This document shows, piece after piece, positions 1 to 7,947 of a stretch of DNA of 64,000 bases. Location of the stretch: the NCBI GenBank assembly GCA_017937135.1, contig JAGBEE010000023.1:1-64000 (forward strand), given 5' to 3'. The notes under the pieces were generated by a model. That model saw only the letters and a program-made list of their open reading frames with translations, had not been told where the DNA came from and ran no database searches. Position 1 is the first letter of the stretch. Every line of letters begins with the position of its first letter. A program made the position numbers and the translations under genes. Source of the DNA: Clostridia bacterium. GTDB taxonomy: Bacteria > Bacillota > Clostridia > Oscillospirales > CAG-272.

Positions 1-363
1 ACCGAATACTACGCACATCTGCTCGAAGGTGATTTCGGGATACTCGTACTTGATCCACATAGCCTTTGCAGCGTCGATAGGCGAACCGCCGCCGATTGCA
101 ACGATCCAGTCGGGCTGGAACGCGAGCATAGCCTCAGCACCCTTCATAACGGTGGTAACGGAAGGATCGGGCTCGATGCCTTCAAAGAGCTCAACCTCCA
201 TGCCTGCTTCCTTAAGGTAGGAAACAACCTTGTCAAGGAAACCGAAGCGCTTCATAGAACCGCCACCTACGCAAACCATTGCGCGAGTTCCCTTAAGATT
301 CTTCAGCGCTTCAAGAGCGCCCTTGCCATGATAGAGATCACGGGGTAATGTAAAACGTGCCAT
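1..363 (-). CDS. Iron-containing alcohol dehydrogenase, N-terminal part (cut by window edge)
   Basis: The 121 visible residues are the N-terminal Rossmann-like part of a group III (iron-dependent) alcohol dehydrogenase, which reduces aldehydes with NAD(P)H in fermentation. The family signature GGGSPIDAAK is readable, preceded by the conserved pattern of an Asp-Pro pair, and the chain starts MARFTLPRDLYHGKGALEAL. The start has a good AGGAG site 6 bases upstream. The metal-binding histidines lie in the missing C-terminal part, so the substrate cannot be judged. A -10 (TATAAT, 408-413 on the minus strand) sits upstream. A second family member, fucO, is at 29630. Confidence 0.88.
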   Translation of the reverse strand, partial: MARFTLPRDLYHGKGALEALKNLKGTRAMVCVGGGSMKRFGFLDKVVSYLKEAGMEVELFEGIEPDPSVTTVMKGAEAMLAFQPDWIVAIGGGSPIDAAKAMWIKYEYPEITFEQMCVVFG

Positions 364-407
364 AATTTTTTCTCCTTGTGAGTATGTATTTTTTTCTTTA
401 CGACTAA

Positions 408-477
408 ATTATATCACAACCCAAAGAGCTTGGGAATAATCAAAATGTTATATCGGTGTTATGATTATCGATATAAC
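408..477 (-). promoter_or_regulatory. Promoter and operator-like palindromes of the alcohol dehydrogenase
   Basis: On the minus strand TATAAT lies at 408-413. A palindrome CCCAA-N5-TTGGG (420-434) covers the spacer and -35 region, and a 9 bp inverted repeat GTTATATCG/CGATATAAC (447-455 and 469-477) lies just upstream. Placement suggests regulator binding sites. No regulator is identified. Confidence 0.4.
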
Positions 478-502
478 TGAAATCGATAAATGTATTATCA
501 AT

Positions 503-546
503 AAAAACAAGCAGTTTCATCAATTTGACGAAACTGCTTGTTTTTA
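503..546 (-). terminator. Rho-independent terminator
   Basis: A perfect stem of about 16 bp (AACAAGCAGTTTC and its complement) encloses an 11-base loop with A/T runs on both sides. It lies directly after the stop of the uridine-kinase-like gene. Confidence 0.85.
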
Positions 547-555
547 TTGCCTTTA

Positions 556-1662
556 TCATAGAATTATCCCACTCTTTTCGTATTCGTATTTCTTAATGGG
601 AACCGATATATTGCATTTCTCTTTTATGTTCATTCCAGTAAAATATTTTAGCTCCAAGGGAATCCATTCATCAAAGAAGCGCTTTGCGATCTGAGGTGTG
701 TTTCGTTTGTTTATCCGCTCACTCTGATACGCCGAATCAATATCCAAAAACACAGAAATATTATAGTAAGATGCAAGGATTGGGTGCATGGAATATACTC
801 CTTCAACAACGGTAAGCTTATCAGGCGTAATAACTATTGGTTCGCAAAGACTTTGTGTATTACAGTCAAAACGCCTGTAAAGCACGTTATTTCCTTCGCT
901 ACACGGCTTGATAACCTCTTCCAAAAAACGTTCTCTGTCTACGTTGCCGCCTATCTCCGCTAAACGTTCAGGTGTGCGTTGCTCGGGGCGCAGAAAGAAA
1001 TCGTCCATATGGAACACAGTACAATCATATACCTGATGCAATAGATTCGCCAGGGTTGTTTTTCCACTTGCGCTCCCACCTTCTATTGCAACAATCAAAC
1101 AGCCTTGACAAGAGTGCTTATCTATTTCAGCAAAAACAGGCAAAAAATCTGCATATCGGTTATCAACCACACGGTAAGCAGGATGGTATTCGACTCTGAA
1201 ATCATCGGAATGATGTATAGCAGGATATCCTTCGGCGCGCCACTTGTCAATGCTTTTGTTGAAATCATTGCTATCAAAGGGCAATTTACCCTCTGCCACA
1301 AGTTCTTTTGCCACTTGAAGCTTTTGTTCAAGCAAATACTTTCCGTTCTGCTCTTTTTTTCCTGAAAGGAGAAAAAGCTTTGCAAGTGTTTCGGGCTTCA
1401 ATCCCTCAGTCAAGCAGGAAAGATTGATACGGCTATATTCTCCATCAAGAGTTTCTACGACAGGCATCCTTGTTTCGTGTAACGTCTCATATTCTCGCAT
1501 TATATATTTTATTGCCGCATCTTCATCCGACACTAAATGCTCACATCCAAATGAACTTTGGAATATATATTTGAAAACATCATCTTCTTTCATGTTGGGA
1601 TATGATCGATACTGCTTTATTAGAAGCTCACGAGTTCTCTCGTTGTAGGCCGATTGACTCAT
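556..1662 (-). CDS. Uridine kinase-like P-loop protein with extra N-terminal domain
   Basis: 368 residues. The C-terminal half (from about residue 185) is a uridine/pantothenate-kinase-like P-loop NTPase: Walker A GGSASGKTT, then a typical HMDDFF motif for the substrate-side aspartate, and a later VVEGVYSMHP segment. The N-terminal half of about 180 residues is a separate region I do not recognise. Uridine kinases themselves are about 210 residues, so this is a fusion or a distinct subfamily and the phosphorylated substrate is unknown. The start codon follows the stop of the ECF S component by a single base, which argues that the kinase acts on the compound that transporter imports, trapping it as a phosphate. 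That link is inference from gene order. Confidence 0.8.
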   Translation of the reverse strand: MSQSAYNERTRELLIKQYRSYPNMKEDDVFKYIFQSSFGCEHLVSDEDAAIKYIMREYETLHETRMPVVETLDGEYSRINLSCLTEGLKPETLAKLFLLSGKKEQNGKYLLEQKLQVAKELVAEGKLPFDSNDFNKSIDKWRAEGYPAIHHSDDFRVEYHPAYRVVDNRYADFLPVFAEIDKHSCQGCLIVAIEGGSASGKTTLANLLHQVYDCTVFHMDDFFLRPEQRTPERLAEIGGNVDRERFLEEVIKPCSEGNNVLYRRFDCNTQSLCEPIVITPDKLTVVEGVYSMHPILASYYNISVFLDIDSAYQSERINKRNTPQIAKRFFDEWIPLELKYFTGMNIKEKCNISVPIKKYEYEKSGIIL

Positions 1663-1663
1663 T

Positions 1664-2215
1664 TCAACCTCTCATTTTCAAAATTTTAGGATTATCAAGC
1701 AACATAACAAGAAGCGGCACTAAAGCAATCTGAACGATAATTCCTGGAATTGCATTGGTGATGGCGCCGGCAAGGAATGCAGTTAAAGTAAATTTACCGC
1801 CGGAGGCTCCTACGAAAATAAACATTGCCGCCCCCCAAATAAGGCGTCCCGAAATCATAGCGGCAAGCAACGAGCAATAGATATAAGGCTTTTTCTTCGG
1901 GAGGAGCTTATGCAGAAGTCCGGAAACAGCACCGTATGCCGCAAGCTCGAACGCCATACAAAGAGCTGTCGGGAAAAGATGAGGCATCCCCAGCGTAAGC
2001 GAGCGGAAAAACGGTGCTACAAATCCAACGACACCACCCCACACAGGACCACAAATAAATCCGCATAGCAGTACAGGTAGGTGCATCGGGCAAAGCATAG
2101 AGCCAATCTCGGGAATCTGTCCTGTCAAAAACGGCATTACATATGCGAGTGCCAAAAACAATGAGGCAAGAACAAGTTTTAGTAAATAATTGTGTAAATA
2201 ATTGCGTGTTTTCAT
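1664..2215 (-). CDS. ECF transporter S component, substrate unknown
   Basis: 183 residues from the ATG at 2215, chosen because AAAGGA lies 7 bases upstream; an earlier in-frame ATG lies inside a terminator-like hairpin. The protein is almost entirely hydrophobic with about six membrane segments, including the GQIPEIGSMLCPMHLPVLLCG stretch characteristic of a common clostridial S-component family. S components bind a vitamin or related small molecule and dock on a shared EcfT/EcfA module, which is not encoded nearby. The downstream kinase-like gene starts one base after its stop, so the two form an operon. Neither shows which vitamin is carried. Confidence 0.85.
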   Translation of the reverse strand: MKTRNYLHNYLLKLVLASLFLALAYVMPFLTGQIPEIGSMLCPMHLPVLLCGFICGPVWGGVVGFVAPFFRSLTLGMPHLFPTALCMAFELAAYGAVSGLLHKLLPKKKPYIYCSLLAAMISGRLIWGAAMFIFVGASGGKFTLTAFLAGAITNAIPGIIVQIALVPLLVMLLDNPKILKMRG

Positions 2216-2235
2216 CGAAAATCCTTTCAGAATGT

Positions 2236-2276
2236 AAAAAGGAGCCATCATCTCTTCAGAGATAATGACACCTTCT
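2236..2276 (-). terminator. Leader hairpin with U-run before the ECF gene
   Basis: Read on the minus strand, a 9 bp stem (CATTATCTC/GAGATGATG, one G-U) capped by UGAA continues through a 3x3 internal loop into AAGG/CCUU and a run of five U. It can end transcription of the upstream DUF3842 operon or act as an attenuator 20 bases before the ECF start. Confidence 0.65.
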
Positions 2277-2374
2277 TAGTATCTATTATTGATTATGTAA
2301 AAAATTAAAAAACTTCTGTTTCTGCGTTGTTCTTCTAAACTACAAGTTTATTGTATCACAGTATGATGAAAAAG

Positions 2375-2794
2375 TCAATCCTTTTCTGAAGAAATCAGGG
2401 CATTTAATTTAGTAATAGCATCTGCAATCAAAGCACCCGTATTTAAGTTAGGAACACCTGCAACCAAATTTTCGCATTTGTTCAGAGGGATCAGAATGCG
2501 AACGGCATCGGCTTTCGCAATAGCTAACGCCATCGGCTCCGTTACTTCTCCAAGTAAAGAATCTGCTATCACAATTCCTATAGGACCAATGATTACGTCC
2601 GCCTTTCGGCAAGCCACAATAACAGGATTTTCTCCGGTTGCGGCATTTTTTGCTCCAGCTTTCAGCATAGCTGCCGTTGCAACGGCATTGGTTCCTATCG
2701 CTGTAATCCTTTTGTTTGGAAATTGTGCGGTGATTTCCTTTATAAGCTGGGCGCCAAGCTGTCCGCCTTGCCCGTCGATAATAACAATATTCAT
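2375..2794 (-). CDS. DUF3842 family protein
   Basis: 139 residues from the ATG at 2794, which has AGGGAG 7 bases upstream; the longer frame would run into the preceding gene. The chain MNIVIIDGQGGQLGAQLI opens with a Rossmann-like glycine-rich loop, and the rest is a compact alpha/beta protein with several GxG turns. It matches the DUF3842 family, common in Clostridia and of unknown function; a nucleotide-binding role is only suggested by the loop. It starts 11 bases after the LysR regulator stop, so the two are probably co-transcribed. Confidence 0.8.
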   Translation of the reverse strand: MNIVIIDGQGGQLGAQLIKEITAQFPNKRITAIGTNAVATAAMLKAGAKNAATGENPVIVACRKADVIIGPIGIVIADSLLGEVTEPMALAIAKADAVRILIPLNKCENLVAGVPNLNTGALIADAITKLNALISSEKD

Positions 2795-2805
2795 AATTAT
2801 ACTCC

Positions 2806-3729
2806 CTATTTTACGAACTTCCTTCTTGCATTGCAAAGCGTGGTAATAAAATCCTTATCGAGCTTAGTAAGCTTATATCCTTTATGATAGATGAGAACAT
2901 CCCTATATACCTTTTTATTGCCCTCGCACACACGCTGAACAAGATTATATCTGTCAAGTATCTGCTGTGAGGCAGGCGATACCCACATAAATGTTTTTGG
3001 ATTTTCCGAAAGAAGATCAAACTGACTTGCTCTCTCGAATACAAATATTCTTTGATTCACTTTGTCGGGAAGCTCCTCGCGGAACACCTTGGACATAGAG
3101 AGTGTGGGAACGTAGGGATCTGCGTGCGCTATCTCTATATAATCGGAAAGATCCTCGTAAGTAATCGTCTCCTTCTCCGCGAGAGGATTATCTCGGCTCA
3201 TGATAAGAACGTAGGAGAACTCAGCCACAAGCTCATAAGAAAGCCCTTTTTCCTCAAGCATATCCTTGTAGTATTTATCATAATTGTCCGAATAACGAAT
3301 AATACCGAGCTTGTATTCGTTTTCAAGAAGCTTTTTTATGGTCTTTTTGGAGTTGGTTTCCTTGTAATATATTTCTACGGGAGTATCACCGATATTTTTT
3401 GAAAATTCCGCCATTGCGGCAGAGATATAGCACGCGCGTGGAACGGATATTGAAAACTTACGCTTTTTATGCGAGCCGTCACGGTAGGACTGTTCGATTT
3501 TTTCAATACGTAGAAGAATGTCGCGCGCATAGTCCATAAACTCCTCACCATCGGGAGTCAAAACCATTCCTTTTGCGCTTCGTTGAAAAATCGTAATACC
3601 AAGATCAGCTTCAAGCTCTTTGATAGATCGGCTGATATTCGGTTGTGCGATCATAAGCGTTTCCGCTGCTTTATTCAGCGATCCAAGTCTTGCAACCTCG
3701 ACCGCGTATTTCATATGTAGAATATTCAT
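2806..3729 (-). CDS. LysR family transcriptional regulator
   Basis: 307 residues. The N-terminal winged helix-turn-helix is clear (residues 1-60: MNILHMKYAVEVARLGSLNK, then AAETLMIAQPNISRSIKELE), followed by a LysR-type effector-binding domain. The ATG at 3729 is preferred over the one at 3733-3735 because GGAGG then has 8 bases spacing rather than 2. It is followed by the DUF3842 gene in the same direction. LysR proteins usually control a divergent neighbour, but upstream here lies only a short gap and the convergent-facing DUF6809 gene, so the target is not evident. Confidence 0.92.
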   Translation of the reverse strand: MNILHMKYAVEVARLGSLNKAAETLMIAQPNISRSIKELEADLGITIFQRSAKGMVLTPDGEEFMDYARDILLRIEKIEQSYRDGSHKKRKFSISVPRACYISAAMAEFSKNIGDTPVEIYYKETNSKKTIKKLLENEYKLGIIRYSDNYDKYYKDMLEEKGLSYELVAEFSYVLIMSRDNPLAEKETITYEDLSDYIEIAHADPYVPTLSMSKVFREELPDKVNQRIFVFERASQFDLLSENPKTFMWVSPASQQILDRYNLVQRVCEGNKKVYRDVLIYHKGYKLTKLDKDFITTLCNARRKFVK

Positions 3730-3841
3730 ATACATATCCTCCTCTCATTGCACTGCTTACATATTTATTTTATTATATCACAAAACTGTGAATGATTCAA
3801 GGCGTTTCTTTTCTTTTACCTTGATATGCGCCAAACAAGAT

Positions 3842-3865
3842 GGCATCGGATATTTCACCGATGCC
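3842..3865 (-). terminator. Hairpin after DUF6809 gene
   Basis: Perfect 8 bp inverted repeat GGCATCGG/CCGATGCC with an 8-base loop just beyond the DUF6809 stop. There is no clear U-run, so it may be a weak terminator or RNA-stabilising hairpin. Confidence 0.45.
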
Positions 3866-3883
3866 TGATTTGCTGTTTTGTTG

Positions 3884-4156
3884 TTATTCTTCGTCTGTTT
3901 GCACCTCCATCGTGAGCCTTGCTCCGAGGCGGAAGGCGTATTCGAAGATGGCTGCTTCGGCAAGGCTTACGTACTCATCCCAACAGTCATGGAACTTTTC
4001 GAAGATCTCCTTCTGCTCGTCGGTGAAGGTTTTTTCCAAGTCCTCGTGATGTCTTGCCATGTATCCGAGTAGCTCTTCCATCTCCTTCGAGTTGTTTCTG
4101 CTGTCCTCCCCGGGAATGATGTTTCCGTGCCATAGCTCTTTTATCATGCTTTTCAT
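3884..4156 (-). CDS. DUF6809 family protein
   Basis: 90 residues with a strong AGGAGGT site 6 bases before the ATG. The sequence MKSMIKELWHGNIIPGEDSR is the typical opening of DUF6809 proteins, which are small, helical and frequent in clostridial accessory regions, often near recombinases. No catalytic motif is visible and the function is unknown. It lies at the left edge of the island, facing away from the fragment at 4231-4731. Confidence 0.78.
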   Translation of the reverse strand: MKSMIKELWHGNIIPGEDSRNNSKEMEELLGYMARHHEDLEKTFTDEQKEIFEKFHDCWDEYVSLAEAAIFEYAFRLGARLTMEVQTDEE

Positions 4157-4230
4157 AGGGTGTACCTCCTGTTAGCTGGGCAACATACCACAGAAGAGAG
4201 AGGAAGTCCAGCACTTTTTCGAAAATAAAT

Positions 4231-4731
4231 CCAACTTTTTTTGTCGGCGTTTTCTTTGAAAAGTATGATGAATTATTAAAAAAATCAAATAAATACATTC
4301 ACAAGCAAGGCTTCGATACTTTCCATACATATAACCACAATCTATCTTCGACAGATATAGAAGAACGAACAAATCTATTTGTTTCTTTCTTAAAATATGG
4401 AATAGGAATGATGTTAATCGTAAACATTGCACTAGATCCTCTGTCCTTGGCTCTTTCAGATACTGATGTTGATTCGCATATTGCCTTTGACCCTATGACC
4501 GAACCTATCCCGATAAAAGTGTTTGAAAAATATTTATCATTAGAAATAATTGAAAAAATCAAAACCACAGCACATTACTCTTCTCTAAAAGAATACTTTT
4601 TAAATTTAGAGGAATTAAATGATACTATTTACGCTGTGATAAGATATGATTATTTTGATGTAAATAAACTTGATGACATTGAAAAACAAGCGCATCTGTT
4701 AAACCTATCACAAGCAATAATTGTGATATAA
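4231..4731 (+). pseudogene. Headless gene fragment, unknown family
   Basis: An open frame runs from the stop at 4156-4158 to 4731, but the first ATG is only at 4408 and there is no ribosome-binding site before it. The translation upstream of that ATG reads like genuine protein (NPTFFVGVFFEKYDELLKKS and onward), so the 5' end of a real gene seems to be lost. The remaining 165 residues are mixed alpha/beta without transmembrane segments. I do not recognise the family. The break point, near 4180-4235, is shared with the upstream region of the DUF6809 gene and may mark the left junction of the island. Confidence 0.45.
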
Positions 4732-4844
4732 TTAGACAAAGATCAACATCTGTGCTTTATATAGCCTACTATACAACTTAACATTCACAATTACCATTAG
4801 TCTCGGCAAATATTTGAAAATAAATATAAAAACAGGAGATTTAA

Positions 4845-4919
4845 AAATGATTTTTGTAAATTTAATCGGCATTCTGGGGATTTTACCTGCGGGGTGTGCT
4901 GGGCATTGTAGCAGAACTT
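4845..4919 (+). CDS. Very short ORF, probably a broken gene start
   Basis: An ATG with a good AGGAG site (8 bases) opens MIFVNLIGILGILPAGCAG, 24 codons, and ends inside the tRNA-like element. The hydrophobic start resembles the beginning of a small membrane protein whose remainder was replaced by the insertion that begins near 4880. It could also be a chance ORF. Confidence 0.25.
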
Positions 4920-4996
4920 AAAGTTAGTAGGTTAGACGAGGTGCGTATAATATAGAGGTAAGCCCCCTTGAGGTTCGACTCCTCAGATGCCCACCA
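4901..4996 (+). tRNA. Degenerate tRNA-like element (pseudo-tRNA)
   Basis: The acceptor arm is convincing: GGGCATT (4901-4907) pairs with GATGCCC (4986-4992), followed by discriminator A and encoded CCA. The T arm is perfect (stem TGAGG/CCTCA around TTCGACT). The 5' half has D-arm-like bases resembling a class II tRNA, but I cannot find a 5 bp anticodon stem with a 7-base loop, and the total of 93 bases plus CCA is long. It is followed immediately by a terminator. I read it as a degenerated or insertion-altered tRNA gene in a mobile region, not a working tRNA. Confidence 0.35.
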
Positions 4997-5003
4997 ATTA
5001 AAG

Positions 5004-5031
5004 AGCCTATCCACTTGGATAGGTTTTTTAT
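5004..5031 (+). terminator. Terminator after tRNA-like element
   Basis: Stem CCTATCC/GGATAGG with ACTT loop followed by six T. It lies 10 bases behind the encoded CCA, a usual arrangement for tRNA transcripts. Confidence 0.8.
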
Positions 5032-5080
5032 TTATACCACATTTGTACCTACATTGACCCATATTCAACAGGGGTAATGT

Positions 5081-5195
5081 TTGCAGGGCGTGTGCTCGTC
5101 TTGATACAAGAGCCTCGGCTGCCATCACCCCAAAGCTCGCTACGCTCGCTTCGAGGACCCCGCCGTGCTCGGCTCGACAAGCACACGCCCTGCAA
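5081..5195. repeat. Long inverted repeat around a GC-rich core
   Basis: TTGCAGGGCGTGTGCT (5081-5096) is repeated inverted at 5180-5195, and the arms extend by about 4 bp with one mismatch. The 80 bp core is GC-rich and itself full of short palindromes. Part of the arm (AGCACACGCCCTG) recurs at about 8011-8023, on the other side of the recombinase. It looks like an element end or MITE-like structure. Confidence 0.6.
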
Positions 5196-5227
5196 TAAAC
5201 CAAAAAACAAACTAACTGACAAAAACG

Positions 5228-5295
5228 AAAGCCGTCGGACGCAGGTTTGGCGCTGAGCCGCTTGCCAAAGCTCTGCGTTACCGACGGGCTTTTTT
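5228..5295 (+). terminator. Large hairpin with T-run
   Basis: AAAGCC-GTCGG at the left pairs with CCGAC-GGGCTTT at the right, with a further inner stem (CGCAG.../...CTGCG and TTTGGC/GCCAAA), ending in six T. Such long GC-rich terminators are typical of clostridial mobile elements. Confidence 0.65.
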
Positions 5296-5333
5296 CGTTA
5301 TTTTATGTCAGTATTTTTTATTGTTCCTTTTGG

Positions 5334-5516
5334 CTATACATTTGATGTTTTTAGCTGCTTTATTACCTCAGGGCTTACCTCGCCTATGTATTCGCCATTT
5401 CTCCAGCACGAGAAATTATCAAAGAGCAGTAGCTTTCTGTCCTCTAAGCCTATGTTGCACACTACATCATCCTCTAATATGTCCGAAATGAAATACTGCG
5501 GTAACAGATTTTTTGG
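5334..5516 (-). pseudogene. C-terminal fragment of an unknown accessory gene
   Basis: On the minus strand a frame without a start codon reads like real protein: Q-Y-F-I-S-D-I-L-E-D-D-V-V-C-N-I-G-L, then a Trp-containing segment and EVSPEVIKQLKTSNV before a TAG. About 60 residues remain and an in-frame TAA precedes them. I cannot name the family. With the fragment at 4231-4731 it shows that this part of the island is a graveyard of cargo genes. Confidence 0.4.
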
Positions 5517-5677
5517 TTAAATAACAGTTCATCAAGTGGTACATTTTTCAAGGTAGAATATGTTTTTTATATCAAGGTGGGTATAGATGTGGTACAAAAA
5601 TCTGCTTTGCCTTTCTTTTTTCTCTTTCGGTTTTGTTATTTTATCAGAAAAGGGATATTCCGAAAAGGGAGAAAATA

Positions 5678-5827
5678 ATGCTTAAAATCATAAATGGACA
5701 AATTCAAATGCGTTATTTTCGTCTTTGGCTTTACCTAAAAGGAAATAACTGCCCGTTTTCTGCCTATCCTTTTCCTGATGGCCTTTTGTTGCCGAAAGGC
5801 TTCGCAAAAGAATGCGAATACAACTGA
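5678..5827 (+). CDS. Small ORF, 49 residues, unknown
   Basis: ATG with a GGGAG site 7 bases upstream opens MLKIINGQIQMRYFRLWLYL, ending with KGFAKECEYN and TGA. It lies just before the recombinase gene in the same direction. There is no recognised domain. Small genes of this kind often accompany serine recombinases, but this may be a remnant or a chance ORF. Confidence 0.35.
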   Translation: MLKIINGQIQMRYFRLWLYLKGNNCPFSAYPFPDGLLLPKGFAKECEYN

Positions 5828-5970
5828 ATAATGATTGTTTCTGCTATTCATAGCACTTCTGTACTATGTGTAGCGGAATTTTTCATTTACAGAAAGGAAA
5901 AATGGGCTATCTCAGTTACTAAAATTGTTTGAGATTTTGCTTTATGATTTTTAATAAAGGAGGTAAAACA

Positions 5971-7518
5971 ATGAAAATGAAAACACAAAGGAAAGGAGAA
6001 CCGAAAATGAAAACTGCTGTAATTTATGCTCGTTATTCAAGTGAAAGACAAACCGAGCAATCTATTGAAGGTCAAATCAGAGAGTGTACTGCATATGCCA
6101 AAAGGAATGACATTTTAATTGTCAATACCTACATTGACAGAGCTATGACGGGCACAAACGATAACAGAAACGACTTTCAAAGGATGTTAAAGGACTGTAC
6201 CAAAAGGGCTTGGGACATTGTTCTTGTGTATAAGCTTGACAGGTTTTCAAGAAACAAATATGAAATGGCTATGCACAAAAAGACATTACGAGATAATGGC
6301 ATTAAGCTTGTATCGGCTATGGAAAATATACCCGACTCACCAGAGGGTATCATTTTGGAGTCGCTGCTTGAGGGTATGGCTGAATATTACTCGGTTGAAC
6401 TTTCACAAAAAGTTCGTAGAGGAATGCGAGAAAGCAGAATTAAGGAACAATTTATAGGCGGTCATATTCTTTATGGCTATAAGGTTGTAAATAAAAAGGT
6501 AGATATTGACGAGGATAAGGCTGAGGTTGTCAGATTTATCTATGAGCAATATGCAAATGATGTTATTGTCAAGGACATAATTCAAAAGCTAACAGACAGA
6601 GGTATATTAAATAACGGAAAGCCCTTTGCAAGAAATACGGTATATCAAATACTTAAAAATGAAAAGTATTCCGGTGTTTATCGCTACGGTGATGAAGTGT
6701 TCCTTAATACATATCCAAGAATTGTACCTAAAGAAATTTATGATAAGGTTGCATTAAAGATTGCTGATAATAAATACGGTAAGAAAAGCAACGGTGCAGT
6801 TTTCCTCTTAAGGCAAAAAATGAAATGTGGCTATTGCGGTAAAACCTTAGCGGGAGAGTCGGGCACTTCAAGCACCGGCAAGGTAAAATATTATTACAAA
6901 TGCTTAGGTAGAAAGCGCGGCACTAAATGTGAATTAGATGTATTTCGCAAGGAAGTCATAGAAGAAGCCATTATTGAAGCTATTTGCAAGACTATTGACA
7001 GTCCAGAAATTATGTCAAGCCTTGCCGATGATGTACTTGAATTGCAAGACCAAAAAGAAAAGGATATGTCGGTTATAAATATTCTTAGAGAGGAAAAGGA
7101 AAAGCTTCAAAAGAATATTGATAACATTATGTCAGCTATTGAGCAGGGCTTGTTTAGTGCAACGGCTCAAAAAAGGCTTGCAGACCTTGAAGCAAGAATG
7201 GAAGAAATAAATGCAAGCATCATATTGGAGCAATCCAAGAATAAGGTTAATATAACCAAAGACGAAATTATTAAATATTTTAAGACGGTTTTAAAGAAAG
7301 AACCGCAACAAATGATTTTCTTATTTGTTAAGGAAATTATCGTTTACAATGACAAAATAGAAGTGTACTGCAATTACACTAACAGAAAAAATCCTGATGG
7401 CTCAAATCATCAGGACTTTTGTTTTTATACGGACAATGTAATATTTCCATACTGTGATGCAAAAACATCATTATCACTTGAAAAAGAAATGCAATTAAGC
7501 CTATATTTAAGGGTATAG
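5971..7518 (+). CDS. Large serine recombinase (site-specific integrase)
   Basis: 515 residues from the ATG at 5971, which has an optimal AGGAGGT; a second good start at 6007 (AAAGGAG) begins directly at the conserved domain. Order of domains: resolvase catalytic domain (VIYARYSSERQTEQSIEGQ with the nucleophile serine in the ARYSSE motif, later KLDRFSRN), a recombinase DNA-binding domain with GGHILYGYK and NTVYQILKNEKYSG, a zinc beta-ribbon (CGYCGKTLAG...CLGRKRGTKC), and a coiled-coil near residues 370-440. Such enzymes integrate and excise mobile elements through short att sites without a host tRNA. It lies just left of the direct repeat that opens the restriction-modification cassette. It appears intact; no partner transposition or conjugation genes are present. 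Confidence 0.93.
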   Translation: MKMKTQRKGEPKMKTAVIYARYSSERQTEQSIEGQIRECTAYAKRNDILIVNTYIDRAMTGTNDNRNDFQRMLKDCTKRAWDIVLVYKLDRFSRNKYEMAMHKKTLRDNGIKLVSAMENIPDSPEGIILESLLEGMAEYYSVELSQKVRRGMRESRIKEQFIGGHILYGYKVVNKKVDIDEDKAEVVRFIYEQYANDVIVKDIIQKLTDRGILNNGKPFARNTVYQILKNEKYSGVYRYGDEVFLNTYPRIVPKEIYDKVALKIADNKYGKKSNGAVFLLRQKMKCGYCGKTLAGESGTSSTGKVKYYYKCLGRKRGTKCELDVFRKEVIEEAIIEAICKTIDSPEIMSSLADDVLELQDQKEKDMSVINILREEKEKLQKNIDNIMSAIEQGLFSATAQKRLADLEARMEEINASIILEQSKNKVNITKDEIIKYFKTVLKKEPQQMIFLFVKEIIVYNDKIEVYCNYTNRKNPDGSNHQDFCFYTDNVIFPYCDAKTSLSLEKEMQLSLYLRV

Positions 7519-7548
7519 CCAGCAACAGATTTTAACACGAAAAAATGA

Positions 7549-7642
7549 CCTGTAATCTAACTTTTTACAGGCAAAATATATAGCGAAAATTTTGCAAAAA
7601 CTGACCTCAATTTCACGAGATTTTTTTTGCAAAATTTTATTT
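7549..7642 (+). terminator. Two hairpins behind the recombinase
   Basis: CCTGTAA/TTACAGG (7549-7571) is followed by a long AT stem, AAAATTTTGCAAAAA pairing with TTTTTTGCAAAATTTT (about 7585-7642), rich in T. Together they probably end recombinase transcription. The rest of 7519-7742 shows no gene. Confidence 0.5.
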
Positions 7643-7742
7643 TTTCAGAAAATTCATCAGCTTTAAAAACTGTGATAACGCCTTATGGCACAAGGGTTTA
7701 TAGCCAATTATCATCCTTCGTTCGAATAAGGGCTGTGATGGG

Positions 7743-7947
7743 CAGCCATAAAGGACTCAGTTGAACCACAGGTTCAGCTGAGTCCTTTACTTTTATGGCT
7801 TGGGATGGCGAGTTCGAACCATTTTTATTTTCGCTTTGGCGAAAATGAATGTGGTGCGCAAGTCCGACGAAAGGTGTCTGGGAGCTCGCTCACAAGCGCC
7901 TCGGCGTGACTCTTTGCCCAAGGCAAAGCCTCCATCCATACAAGATG
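7743..7947 (+). repeat. 205 bp direct repeat, left copy
   Basis: Nearly identical to 13609-13813 (about 8-9 differences by eye). It starts with a strong hairpin (AAAGGACTCAG...CTGAGTCCTTT inside AGCCATA/TATGGCT), then carries TTTTCGC-TT-TGGCGAAAA-like and TTTGCC/GGCAAA palindromes. Several differences fall in the loops, leaving the stems paired. The two copies bracket the methyltransferase, endonuclease and kinase genes exactly. The stretch 7948-8145 has only weaker similarity to the sequence after the right copy and no gene. Confidence 0.9.

Noticed and set aside
4880..4996. tmRNA
   Set aside because: The 3' end is tRNA-like, but the pairing 5' acceptor lies only 93 bases upstream, leaving no room for a tag-coding domain.
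5305..5520. 71-residue forward ORF
   Set aside because: It is antisense to the better supported fragment at 5334-5516 and is Ser-rich in the way of complementary frames.
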